From the NCBI GenBank assembly GCA_016789455.1, contig JAEUQU010000002.1, positions 248,001 to 312,000 on the forward strand: a DNA stretch of 64,000 nucleotides, given 5' to 3'. This document shows positions 56,974-64,000 of the stretch, piece after piece (position 1 is the stretch's first letter; each line of letters opens with the position of its first letter). The notes under the pieces are model-generated. The model was not told the DNA's origin. It did not search any database and saw nothing but the letters and a program-made list of their open reading frames with translations. Origin of the DNA: Candidatus Saccharibacteria bacterium (GTDB taxonomy: Bacteria > Patescibacteriota > Saccharimonadia > Saccharimonadales > Saccharimonadaceae). Position numbers and translations under genes: made by a program.

Positions 56974-57945
56974 ATGAAATCAAAATCATTGCAGTATCTG
57001 CTTGGGCTTGTCTGGGTCGTGACCGTGGTAGTGACGTTGGCAATGTTCGTGCGCATCTGGCCGTTCGAGCTGCTGGTCAGCTTTACGCCGCAGATATTCA
57101 TAGCGCTTGGCCTGGTGGGTCTGCTGTCGACGGCCGGCATCTTCTGGTCGAACCGCGCCGAGTTCTACTGGCCGCAGATCATCATGCCCATCCTGGTGCT
57201 GGTGACACTCTGTTTAAGCCTGGGCTATGCCTCGATGCTGCAGCCTGTGGCGCAGCCGGCCGTCCTGCCCGGCAATACGATGGTGCGCTTCATTACGTTC
57301 AACAAGCTATACACCAATACAAAAATTGATGAGATGGCGGCGTACTTCAAGACCGAACGGCCGGATGTCATCGCCCTGCAGGAAATCGCGCCCAACGAAG
57401 TGCGGCGGCTCGCTTCCGCCATGGGCTACAGGCATAGCTATGTCTCGGACTACCAAAATACCGTACGGGGTACCTCGGCGGCCCTGATTTCGCGCCATCC
57501 CATCGTCGAACAGCGTACCATTCCGCTGAGTCAGAATTCATCACTGGTGCGTATCGTAACGGAGGTGCCGGGCAAGGGCCGTATTGCCTTCTATGCCGTG
57601 CACTTGGTAGGACCGTTCTCGGAGGATATGTACCGCGAGCGCAACGAGGCCGCCCGCCAGATGGCCTTCCTGCTCGAAGCGGACAAGCTGCCCTTGGTCA
57701 TAGGCGGAGATTTCAACACCACCGTCTTCTCGCCGATCCTGCAGGATTTCAACACCGTCACGACCGATAGCCTGTACAGCGTTACTGCCAAGCAGTGGCC
57801 GCCCTGCAGCTGGTACGGCTACGGAGCACCCCTGTGCCTCCGCATCGATCATGTCTACCACTCACAGAGTTTGAGCCTGGCGGGTGTGCGCATCGCGCCG
57901 AACCTGGGGTCGGATCACCGGGCCGTTATCACCGACCTGCAATAG
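56974..57945 (+). CDS. Membrane-anchored endonuclease/exonuclease/phosphatase (EEP) family protein
   Basis: 323 aa. Three N-terminal spans (about 8-28, 32-52, 60-82), then an EEP domain: FNKLYTNT, ALQEIAP (metal-binding Glu), YAVHLVGP (His), GGDFNTTV (Asp/Asn) and GSDHRAVI (catalytic His/Asp). The active site faces outside. Members cleave nucleic acids or phosphoesters; an outward-facing enzyme may help nutrient scavenging. CATAAT at 56960-56965 ends 8 nt before the ATG: near-leaderless. Confidence 0.9.
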   Translation: MKSKSLQYLLGLVWVVTVVVTLAMFVRIWPFELLVSFTPQIFIALGLVGLLSTAGIFWSNRAEFYWPQIIMPILVLVTLCLSLGYASMLQPVAQPAVLPGNTMVRFITFNKLYTNTKIDEMAAYFKTERPDVIALQEIAPNEVRRLASAMGYRHSYVSDYQNTVRGTSAALISRHPIVEQRTIPLSQNSSLVRIVTEVPGKGRIAFYAVHLVGPFSEDMYRERNEAARQMAFLLEADKLPLVIGGDFNTTVFSPILQDFNTVTTDSLYSVTAKQWPPCSWYGYGAPLCLRIDHVYHSQSLSLAGVRIAPNLGSDHRAVITDLQ

Positions 57946-57973
57946 CGTGATGGACGCGGCAGTGCGAACACGC

Positions 57974-58345
57974 TTATTTGTTGAGCAGGGCGGTAGCGAT
58001 TATCTTGTCGAAGCGCCGCACATCAATGCCTTTGCGCAGCTTGATCTTGATGTGCCCCGGGTGTGTCCAAATGGAGACCTCGGCATCAAAGTCAAAACGG
58101 CCGCCGTTCTCGCTCGACCACATATGAATGGAGTGGTAGGGCAATGAGAAGACCTCGACCTTCTTGCCAGTGAGCCCTTGGGCATCGCGCACGATCAAGC
58201 GCTTGTTGGTGAAGACGGCGCTGTCGCGGAAGGTCTTGTAGGCGGCGATGGCGGTCTCGCCGGGCACCAGCAGCTCGTTGACGTCTTCGGGGATGGGGCA
58301 TTCGCTGACGAATGTCCAGGATAACAGTTTTGATACTTCGGCCAT
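57974..58345 (-). CDS. Bacterial PH domain protein
   Basis: 123 aa from the ATG at 58345, set by AAGGAGA. One PH-like domain: AAYKTFRDSAVFTNKRLIVRDAQGLTGKKVEVFSLPYHSI, then a final helix (DVRRFDKIIATAL). Such small bacterial PH proteins form oligomeric rings, role poorly known. A PH-like domain also occurs at 11598. Confidence 0.88.
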   Translation of the reverse strand: MAEVSKLLSWTFVSECPIPEDVNELLVPGETAIAAYKTFRDSAVFTNKRLIVRDAQGLTGKKVEVFSLPYHSIHMWSSENGGRFDFDAEVSIWTHPGHIKIKLRKGIDVRRFDKIIATALLNK

Positions 58346-58424
58346 AGGAATCTCCTTGTTGCAAGTCTGCATTATAACGGAATGGCAGCCACCTTGCTGT
58401 GAAGTTCCGCATGGAATGAATAGT

Positions 58425-58460
58425 CCCCGGACCGGCCCGCGCGTGCAGGCTGATCCGGGG
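58425..58460 (-). terminator. GC-rich terminator of the 58469 unit
   Basis: CCCCGGA (58425-58431) pairs with TCCGGGG (58454-58460); inner GC-rich pairing is likely. Confidence 0.6.
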
Positions 58461-58468
58461 AGGGCCCG

Positions 58469-58663
58469 TCATATCCTTGGTGGAGGTGCGAGGGTGATGG
58501 TGACCGCGAACAGCGCGAGAGCCGCCACGATGAACACCCAGCCCATCACGTACCACGTGCCCGCCCGTTCGCCGTCGGTGCGGGCGGCGTGGGCGAATGC
58601 AGCCGCGCCGAACACGATGAACACGATGGCCCAGGCATTCAGTATGCCCACAAGATCTACCAT
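58469..58663 (-). CDS. 64-aa two-span membrane protein, high-GC single-gene unit
   Basis: 64 aa, two spans (about 7-26 and 39-59) joined by a short basic loop (ARTDGERAG). Family not recognised. Promoter TTGATT-17-TATAAT, AGGAGA before the ATG and a GC-rich terminator give it the same architecture as the other high-GC units. Codons are almost all G/C-ending. Confidence 0.68.
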   Translation of the reverse strand: MVDLVGILNAWAIVFIVFGAAAFAHAARTDGERAGTWYVMGWVFIVAALALFAVTITLAPPPRI

Positions 58664-58700
58664 GGGTCTCTCCTGACGCTCGATAGAGGGGTACTATTTA

Positions 58701-58729
58701 ATTATAGCATAAAATGCAAAATAAATCAA
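58701..58729 (-). promoter_or_regulatory. Sigma70 promoter of the 58469 unit
   Basis: Minus strand: TTGATT (58729-58724), 17-nt spacer, TATAAT (58706-58701). Confidence 0.8.
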
Positions 58730-58758
58730 TGCCAACCCGCCGTGCTATACTTGCGGTA

Positions 58759-60036
58759 ATGCAACAGGACGCGAGCAACATCCTCGTTATCAACCCGGCG
58801 GGTGGTAACGAGCCTATCATCCGTGGGGCGCGCATCGGGCTGGCTATCAATAAGAAGTGTAAGCTGCAGGACATGCGGCCGCTGACTATTGTCATACCCA
58901 TCACCGATGAGCGGCAGCGCGGCGTGTTGGCGGACGAGCTGCTCGGCCTGACCGGCACGGAGCGTATCGTGCTGGATGAAGGGGCGGGCGGTATCCTGCG
59001 GACCGTCCTGAAGAGCCAGGGTGATTTCGTACGGCATGTGCACGTCTTGCACGATGAATATGCAATGATTCAGGCTGCCTTGAACGCCCGCTACGGCCGT
59101 ACGGCACGCCACCGCTTCACTGTCACCGATCTGACAGGGCAGGCGCGTAGTCTCGACCCGCGGCATATCATCGGTACGCTTGATATCGGTGGGCGCATCG
59201 CCATCGATGCACACCGGCGTGACTTTGCGTTCCCGGTGCTAACCTCGGAGCTGCTGCGGGCGGCGCGTGAAGCCGGCCTCTCGGCTGCTGGCGTGGATGA
59301 AGCGATGCTTCAGCGCGTCGAAGACCGGCTGCGCGGCACCGACAATGAGTATCATTACCGCTTCCTGCCGCTGGTACACTCTCTGGCCGGCCTGGCCGTC
59401 ACCAAAACTGCCGACCGGCCGATGACTGCCAAGTTTGACGAGCTCACCGCCCAGCCGCCACAGACACTGGCGGGCGAGGTCACCTATACGCCGCCGCTTA
59501 AAAGCATCGCGCCGCTCCAGGAATATGAAGGGGTGGAGGCCGAAGGCATCTACGCCATGCTGAGCGGCACCGACAGCGGTACGGCCGAAACGCTGGCTGC
59601 GACGCTGCGGGCCGCGACCGACGCCGGCCTGGCAGTCTACACCAATCCCTGGGCCACGCAGGCCGACGGCATGGTCCGGGTGACACCCAAGGCTATCAGT
59701 GACCCGCGCATCTCGGCGGTGGTAGGCCGGGCTGGTTGGGGCACCGGCTGGCAGCTGCTGAACACCGGCAAGACCTGGCTGGTGATTCCGCTGCAGGACG
59801 GCGACGATCCGGAGATCTATTTCAATCATCAGACCATCAGTCGGCTGGGCATCGGCATGATCATCGATCCGGCCAATTTTGGCGCTGCCGAGCTGACCCA
59901 CGCCATCCAGACCTATGGGCCACGGGTGCGCGAACTGCGCAGCCTGACAAGTATGCATTTTGGCACGTCCGATGGCAACGAGCTGGTGGCGCGCATGCTG
60001 ACAGATAGCTATAAGGCGGACGGGGTGCTGACATGA
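58759..60036 (+). CDS. Hypothetical protein, possible GT-B glycosyltransferase fold
   Basis: 425 aa, soluble. The C-terminal part (GRAGWGTGWQLLNTGKTWLVIPLQDGDDPEIYFN in outline, about 325-360) recalls the donor-binding region of UGT/MurG-like enzymes (GGxG..E.L..GxPxLxxP...DQ..N). The N-terminal part (SNILVINPAGGNEPIIRGARIG) fits an alpha/beta start. I do not assign a substrate. TATACT at 58746-58751 ends 7 nt before the ATG, fixing the start. The next gene overlaps it by 4 nt. Confidence 0.65.
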   Translation: MQQDASNILVINPAGGNEPIIRGARIGLAINKKCKLQDMRPLTIVIPITDERQRGVLADELLGLTGTERIVLDEGAGGILRTVLKSQGDFVRHVHVLHDEYAMIQAALNARYGRTARHRFTVTDLTGQARSLDPRHIIGTLDIGGRIAIDAHRRDFAFPVLTSELLRAAREAGLSAAGVDEAMLQRVEDRLRGTDNEYHYRFLPLVHSLAGLAVTKTADRPMTAKFDELTAQPPQTLAGEVTYTPPLKSIAPLQEYEGVEAEGIYAMLSGTDSGTAETLAATLRAATDAGLAVYTNPWATQADGMVRVTPKAISDPRISAVVGRAGWGTGWQLLNTGKTWLVIPLQDGDDPEIYFNHQTISRLGIGMIIDPANFGAAELTHAIQTYGPRVRELRSLTSMHFGTSDGNELVARMLTDSYKADGVLT

Positions 60037-60581
60037 CGCGGCAGTATCTGGCGTTACTGCGCGGCATCAACGTGGGCGGCAAGAATAAGCTGGCGATGCC
60101 GGAGCTGAAAACCTGCTTTGAGGAACTGGGCTATGGCGAGGTGCACACGTACCTGGCGACTGGCAATGTGCTGTTTACTGCCGATAAGGACCCATCGGTG
60201 CTGGCGGCCGAAATAGAGCAGGTGTTGCCGGCGTCCTTCGCACTGGATACCGAGCTGGTAAAAGTGCTGGTGCTGTCGCGCGAGCAGCTGCAGGCGGTGG
60301 TGGACGGCGCGCCGGCGGGCTTTGGCACCGAGCTGGAGAAGTATTATTCGGACGCAATATTTTTAATGGGCATCCCGGCGGCCGATGCCTTTGCCGTCTT
60401 TAAGCCGCGTGAGGGCGTGGACGCAGTCTGGCCGGGCGACGGCGTGATATATTCGCGGCGGCTGGCGGTGGAGCGGACGAAGAGCCGGCTTTCGGCCATC
60501 ATTGCAAGTCCGTTGTATAAGAGTATGACGATTCGGAGTTGGGGGACAGTGACGAGATTGCTGAAGTTGCTGGATTCTTAG
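60033..60581 (+). CDS. DUF1697 family protein
   Basis: 182 aa. MTRQYLALLRGINVGGKNKL and FEELGYGEVHTYLATGNVLF are the signature of DUF1697, a widespread family of unknown function. It is translationally coupled to the preceding gene through a 4-nt ATGA overlap. Confidence 0.93.
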   Translation: MTRQYLALLRGINVGGKNKLAMPELKTCFEELGYGEVHTYLATGNVLFTADKDPSVLAAEIEQVLPASFALDTELVKVLVLSREQLQAVVDGAPAGFGTELEKYYSDAIFLMGIPAADAFAVFKPREGVDAVWPGDGVIYSRRLAVERTKSRLSAIIASPLYKSMTIRSWGTVTRLLKLLDS

Positions 60582-60604
60582 TTGATGCACATGTTCTGCG
60601 TCTG

Positions 60605-60901
60605 CTAACCCTTTGGTGGATGGGAGTCGGCGCCAAATGAATTGCGTTCGCGAATAAGCCCGTTACGGCCGTGTATGAATAATTCAGTCTTATTGTTTTT
60701 TGCTACTTGCTGGGCATACTGTGCCGCTTCTTTCTGTGTATCGAATGTGCGCGAAGCTTTTGTGGCCCCCGCACGACGCACTGCCCATCTGCCACCAGAA
60801 TGGACGACATGCTGAGCCTTCAGCCCTTTTTGGGCAGCAGAAACATACGCTTTGACTTGAGCGTTGCTTGATTTCGGTCGGGGAAGTGCTTTCTTGTTCA
60901 T
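60605..60901 (-). CDS. DUF2188-like small protein, partner of zeta-like kinase
   Basis: 98 aa, basic. GLKAQHVVHSGGRWAVRRAGATKASRTFDTQKEAAQYAQQVAK, then ELFIHGRNGLIRERNSFG, matches the DUF2188 pattern. Its ATG overlaps the stop of the kinase gene (ATGA), so the two are made together. Role unknown; it could be an antitoxin or accessory factor. Lower GC than surrounding genes, as for its partner. Confidence 0.8.
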   Translation of the reverse strand: MNKKALPRPKSSNAQVKAYVSAAQKGLKAQHVVHSGGRWAVRRAGATKASRTFDTQKEAAQYAQQVAKNNKTELFIHGRNGLIRERNSFGADSHPPKG

Positions 60902-61494
60902 GACTGGGTGATAATGTCGATTATATCTTGTTCAGTATACTGACTGTCTTTTAGTTTCTCAATGAGTTGTGCTTTTGATTCAAACTCATATTCGTAGAAT
61001 GCAAGACCATCACCTTCAAAGTGATTCTCATAAAGCTTGATATCAACTGGAAGGTTGGATTCAGCAATCTCCAGTAGTGCTCGACGCGATAAAGAGTGAG
61101 TTTTGTAAAAGTGCTCATCTGGATACTTACGCTCACGCTGAAGGAACGCTGCAAATGCGACCTTTAGATCTGCAGGCCAGACGGCGACTATGACTACGTG
61201 TTTTTTACGCTTTATCGCTTTCGCAATTTTGATGCTTGCGCCCTTGAACGTAGGTAAGGTGCCGTCTAAAACTATATATGGTTGTTGCGCCAAGTATTCA
61301 GACATAAACTCCGTTTTCCCAGAAGCTGCGCCGCTAGAAAGCAGTACTACGTCGTGAAATTTTGCTTCATTCATAGCTTTTGCATACAATGCATCCGCTA
61401 GCTTTGCAGACTTGGCATGCACTAGATGAGATTGGCCAGGATCATACTCGGGCATAGTCTGTTTAATATCATCGGCAGATATGATGAGAGCCAT
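60898..61494 (-). CDS. Zeta-toxin-like P-loop kinase
   Basis: 198 aa. P-loop GAASGKTEF (about 54-62) preceded by a hydrophobic strand (DVVLLSS), VVIVAVWPADLKVAF in the middle, and a helical remainder, as in zeta-type kinases that phosphorylate UDP-N-acetylglucosamine or nucleotides. Clearly lower GC than the region average. TATACT at 61501-61506 (minus strand) ends 6 nt before the ATG, leaderless. With DUF2188 it forms a two-gene unit that may be a toxin-antitoxin variant. Confidence 0.75.
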   Translation of the reverse strand: MALIISADDIKQTMPEYDPGQSHLVHAKSAKLADALYAKAMNEAKFHDVVLLSSGAASGKTEFMSEYLAQQPYIVLDGTLPTFKGASIKIAKAIKRKKHVVIVAVWPADLKVAFAAFLQRERKYPDEHFYKTHSLSRRALLEIAESNLPVDIKLYENHFEGDGLAFYEYEFESKAQLIEKLKDSQYTEQDIIDIITQS

Positions 61495-61580
61495 ACGCTC
61501 AGTATATAGCAGGAGCGAGGCGCGTCATCTTGAAGTAAAGCAACGACAAAAATAATGCCGGCCTAAAACGTATGATGGTA

Positions 61581-61610
61581 TTGCATTTCTAACATGTTAT
61601 AGCATAATAT
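61581..61610 (+). promoter_or_regulatory. Promoter of the 61684 lipoprotein
   Basis: TTGCAT at 61581-61586 and ATAATA at 61604-61609 (17-nt spacer; TAATAT with 18). Confidence 0.7.
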
Positions 61611-61683
61611 ATATTTGGTTGCCCCCGCGACCAATACGGCACCCCGCCGTACCATCCAAGCACGCCCGACGTAAGGAGTCCGC

Positions 61684-62376
61684 GTGAATCTGTCCAGAGC
61701 ACTACTCTTGGTGGCAGTTACTCTGGGGCTGGTGGTCAGCTGCGGCTCCGGCCCGGCGTCCCAGCCGCCTTCCGGCGTGACGCCGGTGGCAGCGGCCGTG
61801 GGGCTGGGCTTCACGCCCAGGCTCGATGCCGCCCAGCTCGAGGCGCTGAAGGCGCACTACGGTGACCAGACGCGCATCAACACGCTCGCCCCGGTGGTGG
61901 AGCGTGTCCGCCTGGACACCGTCGACGCCCTGCTGCGCGGCGTGCCGTCGGCGGCCATGCCGACCGACAGCGCCGGCAACGCCATCAACGGCCTCGACGA
62001 GGGCTGGGCCGTCCTGACCAACCGCCAGGCCAACGGCCAGCCGGCCGGCTGGGCCTCGGCGCTGGTGTACTACCGGGACGGCAGGCCCGACCCGGACACG
62101 GTGGCATCGGTCACCCTGCACCCGCAGGGCGGCCGGCAGGTCACGGTGGTCAACGGTGACGACACCACGGGGACGCAGTTCCTCATCACCCTGGCCGATT
62201 CGGCGGATCCGGCCTCCGGGTACGTCGTCAACACGGCGCTTCCCGGTGGCACGCCGGTCAACCCGGGGCTGCGGGGCATCTACACCGTCGCCGACGCCCA
62301 GCGTCACGACGAGGCCGCCCTGCAGGCGCTGGCCGACGGCTACCTACAGCTGTTCGGCAAGCGACTGCTGCGCTAG
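61684..62376 (+). CDS. Lipoprotein, high-GC single-gene unit
   Basis: 230 aa, GTG start after AAGGAG. Signal peptide ending in the lipobox VVSCGS. The mature part (35-230) is soluble alpha/beta with regular strands (WASALVYYRDGRPDPDTVASVTL); no family recognised. Strongly G/C-ending codons, own promoter, 65-nt leader and strong terminator at 62402-62447. Function unknown. Confidence 0.75.
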   Translation: MNLSRALLLVAVTLGLVVSCGSGPASQPPSGVTPVAAAVGLGFTPRLDAAQLEALKAHYGDQTRINTLAPVVERVRLDTVDALLRGVPSAAMPTDSAGNAINGLDEGWAVLTNRQANGQPAGWASALVYYRDGRPDPDTVASVTLHPQGGRQVTVVNGDDTTGTQFLITLADSADPASGYVVNTALPGGTPVNPGLRGIYTVADAQRHDEAALQALADGYLQLFGKRLLR

Positions 62377-62401
62377 ATGGCCGCTCCGGCGGCCATCACA
62401 A

Positions 62402-62447
62402 CGGTGCGGCCCGGCCACTTCAATGTGGTCCGGGCCGCACCGGTTTT
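62402..62447 (+). terminator. Strong GC-rich terminator of the 61684 unit
   Basis: CGGTGCGGCCCGG pairs exactly with CCGGGCCGCACCG, with an inner CCAC/GTGG stem, followed by GTTTTGC. The 312-nt gap 62377-62688 holds this, a second terminator-like hairpin at 62589 and no protein gene. Confidence 0.88.
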
Positions 62448-62588
62448 GCTTTATTGCGGTATTTTTTGGCACTGCGTTTGACACGATTGCAAATAATCAC
62501 AACGTTTTGTAGCTTTATATACAACTACTGTCAAGTGGTTTTGTTCACTCTATTGGCATAGCGTAGCCCATGGGTGACTTTTCCACCG

Positions 62589-62613
62589 CCAGCCGTCAAA
62601 TCGGCTGGTTTTT
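62589..62613 (+). terminator. Orphan terminator-like hairpin
   Basis: CCAGCCG (62589-62595) pairs with CGGCTGG (62602-62608), then TTTTT. No gene ends just upstream, so it may end a small RNA or attenuate the lectin transcript. Confidence 0.6.
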
Positions 62614-62688
62614 AAGCTATTTGCCATTATGCCGTCGTGCGAAGGCTGGCTATACTTAGGCGTACTATCAACAAGCGGGGGTATGTGA

Positions 62689-63243
62689 ATGAGAACATTA
62701 GCAATGGAAAGCAGGAAAATCATCAAGGCTGGTTTGATTGGCGTCACGGCGTTTGTCCTAGCCGTCACCGGCGTAGCCTTTACCGGCAAGCCGGCATCGG
62801 CAGCAACCGGTTCGATGAAGTTCCGTAACAGCAACTACTGTGTGGATGTGAACCAGATCAGCGGCCCAGTTGGCAACGGTACTAAGATCCAGGCCTGGCA
62901 GTGTAACGGCGGCGCCGCCCAAATGTGGTACGACACTGTCTACACCAGCTCTGGCAACTTCTCACTGCGTAATCCTCAAAGCGGCCGCTGTCTGGATGTT
63001 GACCAGCTGCACGGCCCTGTCGGCAACGGTACCAAGGTACAGCTGTGGCAGTGTAACTACGGTCACGCACAGCAGTGGCGCAAGATTCGCACCAGCTACG
63101 TGATTGAATACTACAACCCATCTTCAGGCAAGTGTCTTGACCTGCCTGGCTCCGGCTACTACAACGGTAACTGGCTGCAGATCTGGGACTGTAACAACAC
63201 GCTGGCCCAGCACATTGACGGCCCTGGCGTCGTCGCAAATTAG
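62689..63243 (+). CDS. Secreted ricin B-type lectin
   Basis: 184 aa (an ATG at 62704 is also possible). Signal peptide to about residue 43 (KPASAATG). The mature protein is a beta-trefoil of the ricin B family: three repeats with YCVDVNQISGPVGNGTKIQAWQCN, RCLDVDQLHGPVGNGTKVQLWQCN and KCLDLPGSGYYNGNWLQIWDCN, each with the QxW-like core. It should bind galactose-type or other glycans on a host or in the matrix. TATACT at 62651-62656 is a likely -10 box. Confidence 0.92.
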   Translation: MRTLAMESRKIIKAGLIGVTAFVLAVTGVAFTGKPASAATGSMKFRNSNYCVDVNQISGPVGNGTKIQAWQCNGGAAQMWYDTVYTSSGNFSLRNPQSGRCLDVDQLHGPVGNGTKVQLWQCNYGHAQQWRKIRTSYVIEYYNPSSGKCLDLPGSGYYNGNWLQIWDCNNTLAQHIDGPGVVAN

Positions 63244-63260
63244 GCGATTGTCATAGTAAG

Positions 63261-63291
63261 GAAAAGACGGTAGGTAACTACCGTCTTTTTC
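63261..63291 (+). terminator. Terminator of the lectin gene
   Basis: GAAAAGACGGTAG pairs with CTACCGTCTTTTTC around GTAA. Confidence 0.92.
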
Positions 63292-63359
63292 TGTTGCAGG
63301 GCGGTCAGAGATTGTGCGCCGGTTCAATACCTTATATACTTTGACAAACAGGAATACCC

Positions 63360-64000
63360 ATGCAAATCAAACACGTTCTTCCGGCGCAGCGGTCAAAACT
63401 ATTAAAACTATCGTCTGCGCACATGGCTGTCGCTACTGGCGTGCTGGTGGCGGTCGGCCTCATTACACTGGTGACGGGCTGGGCGGCAACCATGGTGGTC
63501 AGCAGGGAAGCCGAAGACAGTGCGGACGGTACGTATGCAACCATACACGACAGTACCGCCTCCGGCAGTGCCGCTATTCTTTTTGGCGGCAGTACGGCGC
63601 CCGGGCCGGCGCCTGCTCCGGGCGGCAAGGTCATTGCCGTGGCGGCCGATGGCAGCGGGCAGTACGCCACGCTGCAGGAGGGCGTTGCTGCGGCGCAGCC
63701 GGGTGACGTGGTAGAGATTGGCGGCGGCACCTACAATGAGCAGCTGGTAGTCAACAAGAGCGGCAGCGCCGGCAAGCCGATCACCTTTGCGGCGCGCGCC
63801 GGCGAGAAGGTCGTTCTGGATGGCCAGGGCGGGGTCGTCTCTGGCAGCAGCGACGGCTTGATCAGTCTCAGCAACCAGTCCTACCTGGTGTTTGATGGCA
63901 TTGATGTCGCCAACTCGCCGTCGACGGCCGCCTGGGGCGTCACCGTCAACCACATCGTCTTCCGCAACTGCGATATCTCTGCCATCCAGCACGGCGGCAT
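63360..64000 (+). CDS. Membrane-anchored beta-helix protein, partial (runs off the window)
   Basis: At least 213 aa, open at the right edge. ATG at 63360. A span at about 21-45, then SREAEDSAD and STASGSAAILFGG, the same linker pattern as the proteins at 3017 and 31867. The following KVIAVAADGSGQYATLQEGVAAAQPGDVVEIGGGTYNEQ (about 92-130) is the start of a right-handed beta-helix of the pectate-lyase or DUF1565 type. A likely surface protein acting on polysaccharide; the catalytic part is not in view. Confidence 0.82.
   Translation, partial: MQIKHVLPAQRSKLLKLSSAHMAVATGVLVAVGLITLVTGWAATMVVSREAEDSADGTYATIHDSTASGSAAILFGGSTAPGPAPAPGGKVIAVAADGSGQYATLQEGVAAAQPGDVVEIGGGTYNEQLVVNKSGSAGKPITFAARAGEKVVLDGQGGVVSGSSDGLISLSNQSYLVFDGIDVANSPSTAAWGVTVNHIVFRNCDISAIQHGG

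Overview
The window is a GC-rich (roughly 60 percent) bacterial chromosome segment carrying 71 supported protein-coding genes (one cut off by the right edge), one putative leader peptide and three tRNA genes. There is no rRNA, transposase, integrase or CRISPR array. The best guess for the organism is a Patescibacteria/CPR bacterium, most likely Candidatus Saccharibacteria (TM7). This is inferred from gene style: two near-identical type IV prepilin N-termini, several proteins with long Pro/Gln-rich cytoplasmic heads followed by one membrane span, LemA-HtpX, VKOR, fibre-like proteins, and many short single-gene units. No marker phylogeny was possible.

Layout. 0-10 kb: ABC exporter behind a probable attenuator leader peptide, peptide deformylase, an anchored beta-helix protein, a prepilin fused to a discoidin-like domain, and a UvrA-like ATPase lacking the UvrB-binding region. 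10-17 kb: mostly minus-strand cluster with a PH-PNPOx fusion, Crp/Fnr regulator, VKOR, two peptidoglycan-binding-like proteins and a lipid kinase-phosphatase fusion. 17-31 kb: a large exported metallophosphoesterase, tRNA-Cys, tRNA-Leu, an FN3 surface protein, a cupredoxin-like protein, LemA, HtpX, LigA, a candidate structured RNA and a membrane-anchored Pro-rich protein. 31-45 kb: a pair of inverted, covarying long-hairpin repeats, tRNA-Ala, a polysaccharide-lyase-like protein, a subtilase, MurF, a LeuRS carrying an inserted Nudix domain, Eno-GpmA, a cytosolic trypsin-like protease and two fibre-like proteins. 45-49 kb: translation/RNA block (probable L32, NusB, Nudix, RNase III, S16, KhpA, TrmD). 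49-55 kb: GH6 glucanase, a small membrane protein, then a cellulose-synthase-like GT2 and a galactose-oxidase-like copper radical oxidase, i.e. a CslA-GlxA-CslZ type beta-glucan set as known from Streptomyces. 55-64 kb: YihY, second prepilin, EEP phosphatase, a zeta-like kinase/DUF2188 pair, ricin-type lectin and a second beta-helix protein.

Two expression styles stand out. At least thirteen genes have a -10 hexamer (mostly TATACT or TATAAT) ending 6-10 nt before the start codon with no Shine-Dalgarno site, which predicts leaderless mRNAs. In contrast, six scattered units of very high G/C third-position use (4.8, 7.2, 20.5, 50.7-54.6, 58.5 and 61.7 kb) have sigma70-type promoters (17-nt spacing, consensus-like in most), a GC-rich leader with a strong ribosome site and their own GC-rich hairpin terminator. 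They look like a separate, possibly acquired class that includes the CslA-GlxA operon.

Many products face outwards (pilins, lectin, lyase, beta-helix proteins, glucan synthase, phosphoesterase, protease). That fits a small-genome cell that interacts with host surfaces, but this functional picture is inference.
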